34,473 nucleotides of DNA, taken from NCBI GenBank assembly GCA_964447175.1, contig CAYURP010000029.1:1-34473 (forward strand), in the 5' to 3' direction. Shown one piece after another: positions 1 through 8,343 of the stretch. Source of the stretch: CAYURP01 sp964447175. Its GTDB lineage: Bacteria; Zixibacteria; MSB-5A5; SM23-73-2. The stretch's first letter is position 1. Every line of letters begins with the position of its first letter. A program made the translations under genes and the position numbers. The notes below the pieces were generated by a model, which was not told the origin of the DNA, searched no databases, and was given only the letters and a program-made list of their open reading frames with translations.

Positions 1-231
1 TCCAATGTGAACTGGGTCAGCATTCCTGAGCTAAAAAAAGAGCTGGAATGTGAGATCAAGATCAGGTATTTGCATAAACCAGCCAGAGGAAAGATTTCAC
101 CATTGACAAACGGAAAGGTAATGGTTAAATTTGACCAACCGGAGCGTGCCATCACACCCGGCCAGTCAGCGGTCTTTTATCAGAATGATATGGTTTTGGG
201 CGGCGGGGTGATAGATAAGATTGAAGGATAA
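1..231 (+). CDS. mnmA: tRNA-specific 2-thiouridylase MnmA, C-terminal fragment
   Basis: The reading frame is open from the first base and ends at TAA 229-231, so this is the 3' end of a gene that starts before the window. The 76 residues match the C-terminal beta-barrel domain of MnmA: CEIKIRYLHKPARG, then a TPGQSAVFYQND stretch and LGGGVIDKI, in the order usual for the family. MnmA makes the 2-thio group of s2U34 in the wobble position of Lys, Glu and Gln tRNAs, using ATP and a sulfur relay in the cytoplasm. The catalytic PP-loop and cysteines would lie upstream and cannot be seen. The GTG at position 7 is an internal Val codon, not a start. Identification rests on the C-terminal domain only, but this domain is distinctive. 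Confidence 0.9.
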   Translation, partial: SNVNWVSIPELKKELECEIKIRYLHKPARGKISPLTNGKVMVKFDQPERAITPGQSAVFYQNDMVLGGGVIDKIEG

Positions 232-259
232 GAAATAGGTACTCCACGCAAAACTTAAA

Positions 260-1093
260 ATGTCTAAGGATTACACGTTAGAATTTGATCTAACCTCTTA
301 TGATACCTTAGAAGCTTTTGGACGAGTAGCTAACAAGAAAGAAAATCTCAGTGACAAAGGAGAATGGCTCACTGAGTTCTTATGGGGATTAGGTGGATTT
401 CGTGCCCGGATTCTTGGTGTAAAAATACACTATCACATAATCCACTCTTGGGATTTAGTCCAATCGATCGCACTGTCCATAAGCCATTTCAGTATGATTG
501 AACCTCTTCTTTATCAAATGACAGAATACCACTTCTCAACAATTCTGTTCCATATGGATTCAGCTATAGAATGTCTGATATTCACACTAAATGCACTTGG
601 ATATGCTGTAAACCCAGATCAATTTAAGAACGTAACTGATAAAAATGAATTGTTACAAATAGCCCCCTGGAACATTTTTGGAAGACGTAGACAAAATAAA
701 GTTGAATTTGTAAAGGGATATAATAATTATTTCCCAACATTTAAAAAACATTGGATTGAAAATCGAGACCTAATCGATAAAATTACAGAACAACATGATG
801 TATCTAAGCACCGCTCCACAATATTTGAGGGAGGCACAAGAAGAATAGATCCACCTCCAGGTTTTTTCAATAAATTTGGTATTGAAGACGATAAAGGCAA
901 ACAAATACCGATTTCAGCTTGGGCAGAGCTACCTCTCACACCTCAGCCAAAGCTTCCAAGGAGACAACGGAAACATGTGGAGTATAAACAAGTCGATAAG
1001 TTAGAGGATATTGCGAAGAAATTCGAAAGGTTTATCAACGTCTCTGGAGTGAAAGCTCTCGAAGATGCAAAAAAAACTATAATAATCAACTGA
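260..1093 (+). CDS. hypothetical protein, 277 aa, predicted helical
   Basis: I do not recognise this protein with certainty. It is soluble-looking, with no signal peptide or membrane segment, and rich in aromatic and His residues. A central segment around residues 65-110 (HSWDLVQSIALSISHF, then HMDSAIECLIFTLNALGY) looks like an amphipathic helical bundle. A later HDVSKHRSTIFEGG stretch resembles the HD-x3-HR patterns seen in some HEPN-like helical proteins, but this is only a resemblance. The C-terminal third is basic and Pro-rich. There is no clear Shine-Dalgarno before the ATG at 260. It sits between mnmA and another orphan gene and has a more A+T-rich look than the housekeeping genes, which suggests an acquired segment. 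No function is proposed. Confidence 0.7.
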   Translation: MSKDYTLEFDLTSYDTLEAFGRVANKKENLSDKGEWLTEFLWGLGGFRARILGVKIHYHIIHSWDLVQSIALSISHFSMIEPLLYQMTEYHFSTILFHMDSAIECLIFTLNALGYAVNPDQFKNVTDKNELLQIAPWNIFGRRRQNKVEFVKGYNNYFPTFKKHWIENRDLIDKITEQHDVSKHRSTIFEGGTRRIDPPPGFFNKFGIEDDKGKQIPISAWAELPLTPQPKLPRRQRKHVEYKQVDKLEDIAKKFERFINVSGVKALEDAKKTIIIN

Positions 1094-1143
1094 CCTTTAC
1101 GAAAAAGACTTTCGACCGGCCAGTAATAAGGAAGGTGAAAACC

Positions 1144-1722
1144 ATGGAAAAAGAGACAATATCTGTACCAATATCATTTGAATATTTGCTGACGGTTCTG
1201 TTTGGAAAACAAACGTATCATGGTTTTGTTGGTGTCCACAAGGTGTATAATTGGAAGACTCACATTTTAAAATTATTCAATGCAATACGGAAATCAATAA
1301 TCATTAATATTACTGTCACTGATGAGTTTCATAAAAATGAATTGTTGGTAATTTCTGCACGTGCAGTAGAAAAAATAAGACAATGTAAAACAAAGGACGA
1401 AGTAAATATCTTAGCCATAGAATATTTGACAAGGATAATATTTGAGTTAATGGGCAAAATGCCCAACAATTGGGATAAGAGAATTGTAAACCGTCTGGAG
1501 TATTGGAAACTTGATGAATTTAGAAAACTAGGCTATACACAGACGGAAAGACAGAAACTTAACTTAATTCTATCTTTACCGAACAGGGATCAGTATAGCG
1601 ATAGGTTTTCTGATAAATCGGAATTGTTTTATAAATATCGGGTTAATTTTAGAAGTAATAATAACAAATTTATCAAGTGGTTTAAAGAAAAATATAAAGA
1701 CATCTACGTCGAATTATTCTAA
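1144..1722 (+). CDS. hypothetical protein, 192 aa
   Basis: This is an unrecognised soluble protein with a lysine-rich, aromatic C terminus (FIKWFKEKYKDIYVELF) and no visible motif, signal peptide or membrane helix. I chose the ATG at 1144 over the in-frame GTG at 1135 because the GTG lies inside the Shine-Dalgarno-like AAGGAAGG at 1128-1135, which is well spaced for the ATG. It follows the 277-aa orphan gene by about 50 bp on the same strand, so the two may be co-transcribed. Codon use is A+T-rich, as in the preceding gene and unlike the neighbouring metabolic genes. No function is proposed. Confidence 0.65.
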   Translation: MEKETISVPISFEYLLTVLFGKQTYHGFVGVHKVYNWKTHILKLFNAIRKSIIINITVTDEFHKNELLVISARAVEKIRQCKTKDEVNILAIEYLTRIIFELMGKMPNNWDKRIVNRLEYWKLDEFRKLGYTQTERQKLNLILSLPNRDQYSDRFSDKSELFYKYRVNFRSNNNKFIKWFKEKYKDIYVELF

Positions 1723-2039
1723 CCGTCATTAACAGGTTTTTATCTCGATGATCTGAACGCCTTTGGTAATTCGTGACCATACAAAACTTGTGCAAAATAT
1801 TTGGATCCATTCTAATCTAAGTAATTGAGAAAATCATTGATGTCAAATAGGAAGCTATACAAATGGTTCTATGATAACTTTCAGAGTCACTATTATAATC
1901 TTGTTACCAAGTGGTGATTTTTTCCTTTTGGAGGCGAGGAAAAGGTAAGACAAAGAGTCCAGAGGGATGAAGATGGTAACTTGACTTTGAGGGGATTTTT
2001 ATGTTTATTTATTCTTAATCTATTTCTGGAGGTGGTAAA
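1723..2039 (+). other. 317-bp intergenic region before the aminotransferase
   Basis: No convincing gene is seen. A frame open from about 1912 to 2042 reads FFPFGGEEKVRQRVQRDEDG and on, but it has no ATG or GTG start and runs through the promoter and ribosome-binding site of the next gene. It may be chance or a decayed remnant. A possible promoter lies at 1981-2009, and a GGAGGT ribosome-binding site lies just before the ATG at 2040. Confidence 0.5.
1981..2009 (+). promoter_or_regulatory. candidate sigma70-type promoter for the aminotransferase gene
   Basis: TTGACT at 1981-1986 and TTTATT at 2004-2009 are separated by 17 bp. The -35 box matches the consensus at five of six bases, the -10 box at four of six. 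The predicted start near 2016 leaves a short leader that contains GGAGGT before the ATG at 2040. This is sequence resemblance only. Confidence 0.4.
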
Positions 2040-2990
2040 ATGAATGACACTTTGAGAATATCCAAAAGAGTAAGCCAGATGCAGAAATCTGCCATACATG
2101 AGATGACCCGGCTATCAAAACAGATAGAGGACGTGGCTTTCCTGTCCTGGGCAAAACCAACCTCCGGTGCTCCAGAGCATATCAGGAAAGCAGCCATAGC
2201 TGCAGTAAGCGATGGTTTGGTTGATGGTTACTCGGAAAGCCCGGGTCTTTTAGAACTACGCCAGGAGATAGTCAAAAAACTCAAAAGGGATAATCATATA
2301 GATGCCAATCCTTCCCACATCTTGATTACCATCGGTGCAATAGAAGGGCTGGCTGCTGCGTTAATGGCAGTGATCGATCCCGGAGATGAGGTAATCTTAC
2401 CTTCACCCAACTATTCCACTCATATTAACCAGGTTGTCCTTGCTTCGGGAAAGCCGGTTTTCGTTCCCACAATCGAGGAAAAAGGTTTTATTCTGGATGT
2501 CGAAGGAATAAAAAAGGCAGTTTCTCCCAGGACCAAAGCCATAATGTATTGTTCGCCCAGCAATCCCACAGGGGCTGTCTTCAGTGAAAAGCANNNNNNN
2601 NNNNNNNNNNNNNNNNNNNNNNNNNNNNNNNNNNNNNNNNNNNNNNNNNNNNNNNNNNNNNNNNNNNNNNNNNNNNNNNNNNNNNNNNNNNNNTTCAAAA
2701 AGAAATATCTTTCAGCTCGCAATCTGATGTGTGAGCGTCTGGATAATCTGAAATCGATTTTTGATTATCAAAAGCCTGGCGGCTCTTATCTTATGTTTCC
2801 AAAAATACTGGTGGAGGAAGGAAAAGACTCAATGGAATTCTGTAAGAGGCTTTTGAAAGCGGCTAAGATATCAACAACCCCTGGCGTGGATTTCGGGCCA
2901 ACCGGCGAAGGGCATTTGAGAATGTCCTTTTGCGTTCCCCCTGAAACCATAAATAAAGCCTTTGATAGAATGGAGGGTTATTTCAAATAA
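2040..2990 (+). CDS. PLP-dependent aminotransferase class I/II, interrupted by an assembly gap
   Basis: The protein is a fold-type I aminotransferase. The N-terminal half has the family layout: an AKPTSGAPEHIRKAA segment, VDGYSESPGLLELRQEI, the ITIGAIEGLAAALMA stretch that forms the cofactor-phosphate site, and CSPSNPTGAVFS with the substrate-carboxylate-binding NPTG. The C-terminal part has the usual PGGSYLMFP and the HLRMSFCVP arginine region. Between them lie 100 N, so the Asp-x-x-Tyr and Schiff-base lysine region is not visible. The translated length with N is 316 aa against about 385-395 for the family, so the gap is probably larger than drawn. Substrate cannot be assigned; aspartate or a related amino acid is typical of this subgroup. 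GGAGGT at 2027-2033 supports the start. No partner gene in the neighbourhood points to a pathway. Confidence 0.85.
   Translation: MNDTLRISKRVSQMQKSAIHEMTRLSKQIEDVAFLSWAKPTSGAPEHIRKAAIAAVSDGLVDGYSESPGLLELRQEIVKKLKRDNHIDANPSHILITIGAIEGLAAALMAVIDPGDEVILPSPNYSTHINQVVLASGKPVFVPTIEEKGFILDVEGIKKAVSPRTKAIMYCSPSNPTGAVFSEKXXXXXXXXXXXXXXXXXXXXXXXXXXXXXXXXXXFKKKYLSARNLMCERLDNLKSIFDYQKPGGSYLMFPKILVEEGKDSMEFCKRLLKAAKISTTPGVDFGPTGEGHLRMSFCVPPETINKAFDRMEGYFK
2594..2693. other. assembly gap of 100 N inside the aminotransferase gene
   Basis: Exactly 100 N occupy 2594-2693, the conventional placeholder for a gap of unknown size. The frames on both sides happen to agree through 100 bases, which by itself does not show that the real gap is 100 bases. 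Comparison with family length suggests that roughly 80-90 further residues are missing. Confidence 0.97.
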
Positions 2991-3049
2991 TTCCTAAATG
3001 TGTCCGATAAAACAACAAAATATAGTGGCATAAAATAGGAGGGTTAAAA

Positions 3050-4036
3050 ATGTTTGGCTCAGAGGAATTGAAAGATAGAATTGAAATCAACGAAAGAACG
3101 GTCGAATGTCCAGTTAAAGATTGCAGTGAAAAAGTAGAAAGGCAAAGAGGTGTTTTTAAAAAAGAGGATAGGTTTAAATGTCCAAAGCACAATATCTATA
3201 TCTCTCCATCCACATTTGAGTATGAAAACGAAAAAGATAACCTGCTTTGGAAAGATAAAACCGATATGGAACTGCTTCAGAAAATCAAAACGGTTAAAAG
3301 GGAAAGTCGAATGGCACGCGACAATAGCGAGGATGCTGTTACCTGGAACGTCTTTAGATTCTTGGAGAGAAATAATCTGGTGAGCAGCCTCTTCGGAGAA
3401 AAGGTAAAGTCTATTCTGAAAAATCCTGAAGTGATTTATTGGTCATACTACCAAAAAGAAAATGGGGTCTGGTCTGAATTAAATAAAGCAAGAGAAAAAT
3501 TTGGTGAACGACTAAAAAAAGGATCAGAGCCTGATATTATAATCAAATCTGACAACGAACTAATCTTCATTGAGGCAAAATTCACGGCTGGAAATGAAAC
3601 AGTTCCCAGTGATACGAGTAGTTCTAAAAAATATGAAACCGGTGGCGATAATTGGTTCTCAAAAGTCTTTAGGTCGGATTACAAAACAGTTGCCATAGAT
3701 GAGAAGAAATATGAACTACTGCGATTCTGGCTGCTTGGAACCTGGATGGCAAAGCAAATGAGTTTGGATTTTTGCCTTGTTAACCTTACATTGTCAGAAA
3801 AAGACAAGGATATCGAAGCCATTTTCAAAATACATATTTACGAAAACCAAGGGATGAAATTTACTCGCATTAGTTGGGAAAACATCTATGAAGAAATTCT
3901 AAACAGTGGCTTATCAAAGACAGACAAAGATATGATGATAGAATATTTCAGAAATAAAACCATAGGGTACGACAAGAAAGGAACACTGAAAAAAGCATTT
4001 TCAATATCACGGTTGGTAACATCGAATAATAGATGA
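3050..4036 (+). CDS. predicted PD-(D/E)XK-type nuclease with N-terminal zinc finger
   Basis: The 328-aa protein has two visible parts. Residues 20-47 hold C20-x4-C25-x18-C44-x2-H47, a likely zinc-binding finger. Residues about 90-180 hold a PD-(D/E)XK-like core: E94 in the NSEDAVTWNVF helix, then EPDIIIKS with D162, then the strand LIFIEAKF with E175 and K177, in the correct order and spacing for this nuclease fold. A helical C-terminal half follows. The expected role is metal-dependent DNA or RNA cleavage, as a restriction-like or repair-like enzyme, but no methyltransferase or helicase lies beside it. AGGAGGG at 3037-3043 fixes the ATG at 3050. The nearest genes (aminotransferase, AsmA) give no functional clue, so it looks like an orphan accessory gene. 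The fold call is by motif, not by search. Confidence 0.65.
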   Translation: MFGSEELKDRIEINERTVECPVKDCSEKVERQRGVFKKEDRFKCPKHNIYISPSTFEYENEKDNLLWKDKTDMELLQKIKTVKRESRMARDNSEDAVTWNVFRFLERNNLVSSLFGEKVKSILKNPEVIYWSYYQKENGVWSELNKAREKFGERLKKGSEPDIIIKSDNELIFIEAKFTAGNETVPSDTSSSKKYETGGDNWFSKVFRSDYKTVAIDEKKYELLRFWLLGTWMAKQMSLDFCLVNLTLSEKDKDIEAIFKIHIYENQGMKFTRISWENIYEEILNSGLSKTDKDMMIEYFRNKTIGYDKKGTLKKAFSISRLVTSNNR

Positions 4037-4100
4037 ATATTTCCTTTAAGAATATAACTTTAAAACTTCTATACGTATGCATCTTGACAGGAGGAGCTTT

Positions 4101-6530
4101 ATGCCAAAAAGAAAAGGACTAAAGATATTGCTCTGCGTTATAGGCGTCCTTGTTTTATTGATAATTATTGCTTCCGTTGTGATAAAGATCGTTTTCACCA
4201 AGGAAAAGCTTATGGCTATGATTAAGCCCCGGATGGAAACTACTCTGAAACGGGAGGTGGAGATTCAGGACGTGTCAATATCCATCTTCGGCGGTTTAGG
4301 AGCTGACGTGGAGGGGGTCAAAATCCACAATCTCCCGGGTTATACTCAAAAGGAGCTTTTTGAATTCAAGACCCTATCCCTGAGAGTGAAATTCTGGCCC
4401 TTGTTTAGAAAAAGAATCGAAATCCAGAAACTCATTTTGGATCAGCCCATAATTGCACTGGAGAAAAATAAAGAAGGGGTTTTAAATATCGATGATCTCA
4501 TGAAAAAAGAGGGCGAAGTAATAATCCCTACTGTCCCCTTTGACCAGATGGAGATAAAAAATGGTGAACTGATTTTCTCAGATTTGACCAAACCATCTCA
4601 GATTCTTTTGAGCCAGATAAACCAGCAAGCCCGGTTCACCCTGGACCAGAAAATGGAAAACGGACAAGTTACGGGAAAAATCTCTATTTCTGAAATCAAA
4701 ATGGAAATGCCTGATCTCGAAAAAGAAATTTCTCAACTTACTTTCTCTCTGGAACACGAGCTGAATTATAATTTCGCCGGAGATTCATTGAGCATCGATC
4801 ACATCATAATTTCACTGGGTAAAGCTTCCTTTGATCTCAAGGGGAAGATATTGAGTTTAACCACCTCTCCTGTTATTGAGTTATCCCTTTCATCTGACAA
4901 AATTAAAATAGAGGATCTTTTGAGCTGGATTCCCAAACCTGAAGCCTCTCCCCTATCCCAGATCGAGGGATCCGGTAATCTGAAGATCTCAGCAGACATA
5001 TCCGGTGAATTTAAACCGGATACCCTGCCCCAGTTCAAAGGTCAGGTGGTATTAAGTGATGTCAAACTGAAAACACCCCAAATAGAATATCCCTTTGAGA
5101 TGTCTTATGCCGAGATCAACTTCGATCAAAAAGCCTTGAGCTTTTTTACCTCTCAGGGAAAGATAAAGGATGCCAAAATTGAGATGAGTGCGGTGATTGA
5201 CAACTATAAAGACCCCAACTTAGCGGCAGAGATTAAATCTGAGTTTGATCTGAAACTGCTCCAGGAGTTAAAGAAAATACCAGAGGGGATGGATACCAGA
5301 GGAAAGATAAAAACCGATTTAAAAGCATTTGGAAAACCAAAAAAACCAGAGGATTTAAAGCTCAGCGGAGAAGTGTTGCTAAAGGATGGCAGGATAACCG
5401 TTCCTTTTCTGGCAAAGCCTGTGGAGGATTTAAATGCTGATTTAGTCCTCAAACAAAACAATCTTAAATTAAATAACATAAGCCTGCGTATGGCTAAATC
5501 ATCTGTTAATTTGCAGGGTGAGGTAAAAGGGGTAGTCCCTTATTTCCTGAAAAAGGAAGAAAAAATACCTCTAATCCAATTCAGTTTAAATTCACCGCTT
5601 CTGAACCTGGATGAAATACTCCCTTCTCAAAAATCCGAAACAAAAGCTGAAACGAAAAAAACGAAACAGGATGCTCTTTTGCTGCCGGACATAGAAGCTC
5701 GGGGTCAGATTAATATTCAGAAGGTAATCTTCCGAGAAGTGGAACAGACAAACCTGATAGCTAATGTCGAAATATCAAAGGGTATCATAAAAATCGACAA
5801 TGTTGTGTCCGGAGTCTATACCGGAAATTTGGGGGGGAAGGTTTTATGCGATCTGAATGACCCGGAGCACATCACCTTCGATATGGAGTTCAACGCCAGT
5901 AAAATCGAGGCAAATAACTTTCTGTCCCGCTTCACACTGTTTGACGAACATCTCTTTGGGAAACTGGATATATCTGCGAAATTCTCGGGCAAAGGCAACA
6001 GCATAGAGGATGTCAAAAGGTCCCTTTTAGCCTCAGGTAAAGCGAATATCCAGGACGGAAAATTAATAAACTGGGAGCTCCTCAATCTTTTAGGAGAATA
6101 CCTGCAGGTTAAGGAGATAAAGGATCAGACAATAAAGGATTTAAAAAACACTTTTATGATTCAGAATCAAAGACTCTATTTTGACGATTTCTTTGCCCAG
6201 ACAAAGGACGCTGACTGGCAGGTCTCCGGATCCGTAGGCTTTGACGGAAGTCTGGATTATGCTATAAGCGCAACCCTTTCTAAGGATCTTTCCAGTAGAT
6301 TCGACAGATTGGGGGAGGTATCTCAGTTTCTGAAAAATGATGCCGGTAGGGTAGTTCTTGATCTGAAATTGGGGGGGACATCAAAATCACCCACATTCAC
6401 CCTGGACACCTCCCGAGCTGAAAAGAAATTCCAATCCCAGTTGAAAATCAAGCAGGATGAGCTAAAAGATGAGCTGAAGAAAAAAGGGGAGGAAATTCTG
6501 AATAAGTTTTTAAAAAAGGATAAAAAGTAA
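4101..6530 (+). CDS. AsmA-family envelope protein
   Basis: The 809-aa protein has a basic N terminus and one membrane helix at about residues 8-31, followed by a long periplasmic region of repeated beta-strand units with hydrophilic linkers. The start of the periplasmic part (IKPRMETTLKREVEIQDVSI) and the C-terminal block with SGKGNSIEDVKRSLLASGKA, DGKLINWELLNLLG and WQVSGSVGFDGSLDYAI are typical of AsmA/AsmA_2 domains. Family members are bridge-like proteins linked to phospholipid movement between inner and outer membrane or to outer-membrane assembly. The ATG at 4101 is chosen over the upstream ATG at 4077 because AGGAGG at 4089-4094 is ideally spaced for it. It leads an envelope cluster: the next gene starts 10 bp downstream, and an acyltransferase and a glycosyltransferase follow with overlaps. 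Confidence 0.85.
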   Translation: MPKRKGLKILLCVIGVLVLLIIIASVVIKIVFTKEKLMAMIKPRMETTLKREVEIQDVSISIFGGLGADVEGVKIHNLPGYTQKELFEFKTLSLRVKFWPLFRKRIEIQKLILDQPIIALEKNKEGVLNIDDLMKKEGEVIIPTVPFDQMEIKNGELIFSDLTKPSQILLSQINQQARFTLDQKMENGQVTGKISISEIKMEMPDLEKEISQLTFSLEHELNYNFAGDSLSIDHIIISLGKASFDLKGKILSLTTSPVIELSLSSDKIKIEDLLSWIPKPEASPLSQIEGSGNLKISADISGEFKPDTLPQFKGQVVLSDVKLKTPQIEYPFEMSYAEINFDQKALSFFTSQGKIKDAKIEMSAVIDNYKDPNLAAEIKSEFDLKLLQELKKIPEGMDTRGKIKTDLKAFGKPKKPEDLKLSGEVLLKDGRITVPFLAKPVEDLNADLVLKQNNLKLNNISLRMAKSSVNLQGEVKGVVPYFLKKEEKIPLIQFSLNSPLLNLDEILPSQKSETKAETKKTKQDALLLPDIEARGQINIQKVIFREVEQTNLIANVEISKGIIKIDNVVSGVYTGNLGGKVLCDLNDPEHITFDMEFNASKIEANNFLSRFTLFDEHLFGKLDISAKFSGKGNSIEDVKRSLLASGKANIQDGKLINWELLNLLGEYLQVKEIKDQTIKDLKNTFMIQNQRLYFDDFFAQTKDADWQVSGSVGFDGSLDYAISATLSKDLSSRFDRLGEVSQFLKNDAGRVVLDLKLGGTSKSPTFTLDTSRAEKKFQSQLKIKQDELKDELKKKGEEILNKFLKKDKK

Positions 6531-6539
6531 TAAATATAA

Positions 6540-7457
6540 ATGCGGGTCACAAAAAATCCGAATTACTTTAAAATCATTATTCTTTTTCTTATTTTTATAC
6601 TTTTTTCTTACCCAAAAATAGTTGAAAGCAAACCTGAATTTGTCATATCTGCATCCAGCGAGGAATTGAAAAAACAGACAGAAGATATTCTGCAAAGCGC
6701 TTATCAAAGGATATCTCGGACTCTTCAGGATAGTTTAACCTCTATCACAGATGTATATATTGCAGATACTGACAAGGAGTTTCAATCTGAAACCGGAACT
6801 TCCTTCCCTGACTGGGGAATAGGGTGTGCCATCCCCGAACGCCACCTGATAGTTGTCAAATCTCCGGTGAAATTCAGATATGGAAAGTCACTGGAACAGG
6901 TTCTGCAACACGAGCTGGCTCACATCTTTCTGAACGAAAAGGTCAAAGGTAAAAGAGTTCCCCGGTGGCTGGATGAGGGATTCGCCATGATGCAGTCCCA
7001 GGAGTGGACTATAGGTCAGGATGTAGTTGTAGCCCGGGCGGTTCTTACCAATTCCATTTTCCCTTTATCCAAAATAGAAAGTTTGAACCGGTTCAACCAG
7101 AGCCAGGCTAATTTAGCTTATACCTTGAGCTTTTTGGCAATCTCTTATATTTTCAGGGAATATGGGGAGGAAGGATTTATCCAGATGGTAGATTTATTAT
7201 CCCGGGGAGATGATTTAGATCAGGTATTTTTAAAAAGCACTGGCTCTGATTACATAAGTTTCCAGACGGAATTTTATGATTATATAAAGACCAGATACCA
7301 GTGGATAAGTCTTCTGGGTGATACTTACTTCTTCTGGCTGGGTCTTGCTTTTTTGATCGTCTTGCTTTATCTTTTAAAGAAAAGATACACAAAAAAGATT
7401 TTAAAGAGATGGGAAGAGGAAGAAAAGAGTCAAGCAGATGAAAAGGAAACGCATTAG
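6540..7457 (+). CDS. membrane-anchored gluzincin metallopeptidase (peptidase MA-like)
   Basis: The 305-aa protein has an N-terminal hydrophobic segment (about residues 9-24) and a C-terminal membrane helix (about 275-295) followed by a charged cytoplasmic tail. Between them is a zinc-peptidase core: H124-E-L-A-H128 in LEQVLQHELAHIF and, 18 residues later, WLDEGFA with E146 as the likely third zinc ligand. This HExxH...E arrangement is that of the peptidase MA-like family. Its target is unknown; position in the periplasm or at the cell surface is inferred from the two membrane segments. It begins 10 bp after the AsmA stop and its end overlaps the acyltransferase start by 20 bp, so translation is likely coupled. 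No good ribosome-binding site precedes the ATG. Confidence 0.8.
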   Translation: MRVTKNPNYFKIIILFLIFILFSYPKIVESKPEFVISASSEELKKQTEDILQSAYQRISRTLQDSLTSITDVYIADTDKEFQSETGTSFPDWGIGCAIPERHLIVVKSPVKFRYGKSLEQVLQHELAHIFLNEKVKGKRVPRWLDEGFAMMQSQEWTIGQDVVVARAVLTNSIFPLSKIESLNRFNQSQANLAYTLSFLAISYIFREYGEEGFIQMVDLLSRGDDLDQVFLKSTGSDYISFQTEFYDYIKTRYQWISLLGDTYFFWLGLAFLIVLLYLLKKRYTKKILKRWEEEEKSQADEKETH

Positions 7458-8343
7458 ACATCGACTGGAATACTGGTTAACTCTTTCAATCAGTTATTTT
7501 GCTCAACTTCTCCCCTACAGATTTGCGCTATTTATGGGTGAGATCATAGGTGATATAGCTTTTGGCGTTGTGAGATTCAGAAGAAGAATTGCCTTAAAGA
7601 ACCTGAGAAATTGCTTTAAGGATAAAAATATAAAGGAATTAAAGAAAATAGCCAAAGGCTCCTATCGAAACCTGGGTAAATCTTTGATCGAATATGCTCT
7701 TTTCCCCAGGCTGGTCCGAAAGAAACTCTCAGATCTGGTGGAGTTTGATCATGCCGAATATTTTGATCAAGCATTAAAACAAGGTAAAGGTGCGGTCATG
7801 GTAACCGGTCATTTCGGCAGCTGGGAGCTAATGGGCGCTGCCATTTCCCGAATGGGTTACCCCATCGATTTCCTGGTGGGCGAACAGCACAATCATCTGA
7901 CAGACAGATTGATGAACGATTACCGGATGAGTATGGGGATAGGTATAATAAAGGTCGGCACCTCTGCCAAAGGGGTGATAAAAGCTTTGAGAAACAATAG
8001 ACTCGTGGCTATGCTTTCAGATCAGGATGCGGGAAAAGATGGAGTTTTAGTGAATTTCTTCAACCGCCCTACCTCCACTCCCAAAGGACCAGCAGCTTTT
8101 GCTTTGAGGACACAAGCCCCCATTATTATGGGCTTTATTGTTAGAAATAACCGAAAAAAACAGAAAGTCTTTTTGAAAATATTTCAACCATCCCCCAACT
8201 CAGATGACAAAGAAAAGGATTTAAAAGAATTAACCCAGAAATACACCTCCATTCTTGAAAGCTATATCAGGAAATATCCTGATCACTGGTACTGGATTCA
8301 CAGAAGATGGAAAAGCACCTTACCCCCATGGAAAAAATACTGA
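7438..8343 (+). CDS. lipid A biosynthesis acyltransferase, LpxL/HtrB family
   Basis: This 301-aa protein has the LpxL/HtrB family length and order. It has an N-terminal hydrophobic segment (LTLSISYFAQLLPYRFALF), then VTGHFGSWELMG carrying the catalytic H125-x4-E130, then SDQDAGKDGVLVNFF and PTSTPKGPAAFALRT, and ends with the DHWYWIHRRWK signature. The family transfers a secondary acyl chain from acyl-ACP to the lipid A precursor at the inner membrane. The gene overlaps the peptidase gene by 20 bp and the next glycosyltransferase gene by 16 bp, so it sits in the middle of an envelope operon. Which acyl chain and which position are used cannot be read from sequence; it could be LpxL- or LpxM-like. 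Confidence 0.88.
   Translation: MKRKRIRHRLEYWLTLSISYFAQLLPYRFALFMGEIIGDIAFGVVRFRRRIALKNLRNCFKDKNIKELKKIAKGSYRNLGKSLIEYALFPRLVRKKLSDLVEFDHAEYFDQALKQGKGAVMVTGHFGSWELMGAAISRMGYPIDFLVGEQHNHLTDRLMNDYRMSMGIGIIKVGTSAKGVIKALRNNRLVAMLSDQDAGKDGVLVNFFNRPTSTPKGPAAFALRTQAPIIMGFIVRNNRKKQKVFLKIFQPSPNSDDKEKDLKELTQKYTSILESYIRKYPDHWYWIHRRWKSTLPPWKKY

Noticed and set aside
1912..2042. Open frame FFPFGGEEKVRQRV... before the aminotransferase
   Set aside because: It has no good start codon and runs through the promoter and ribosome-binding site of the next gene.
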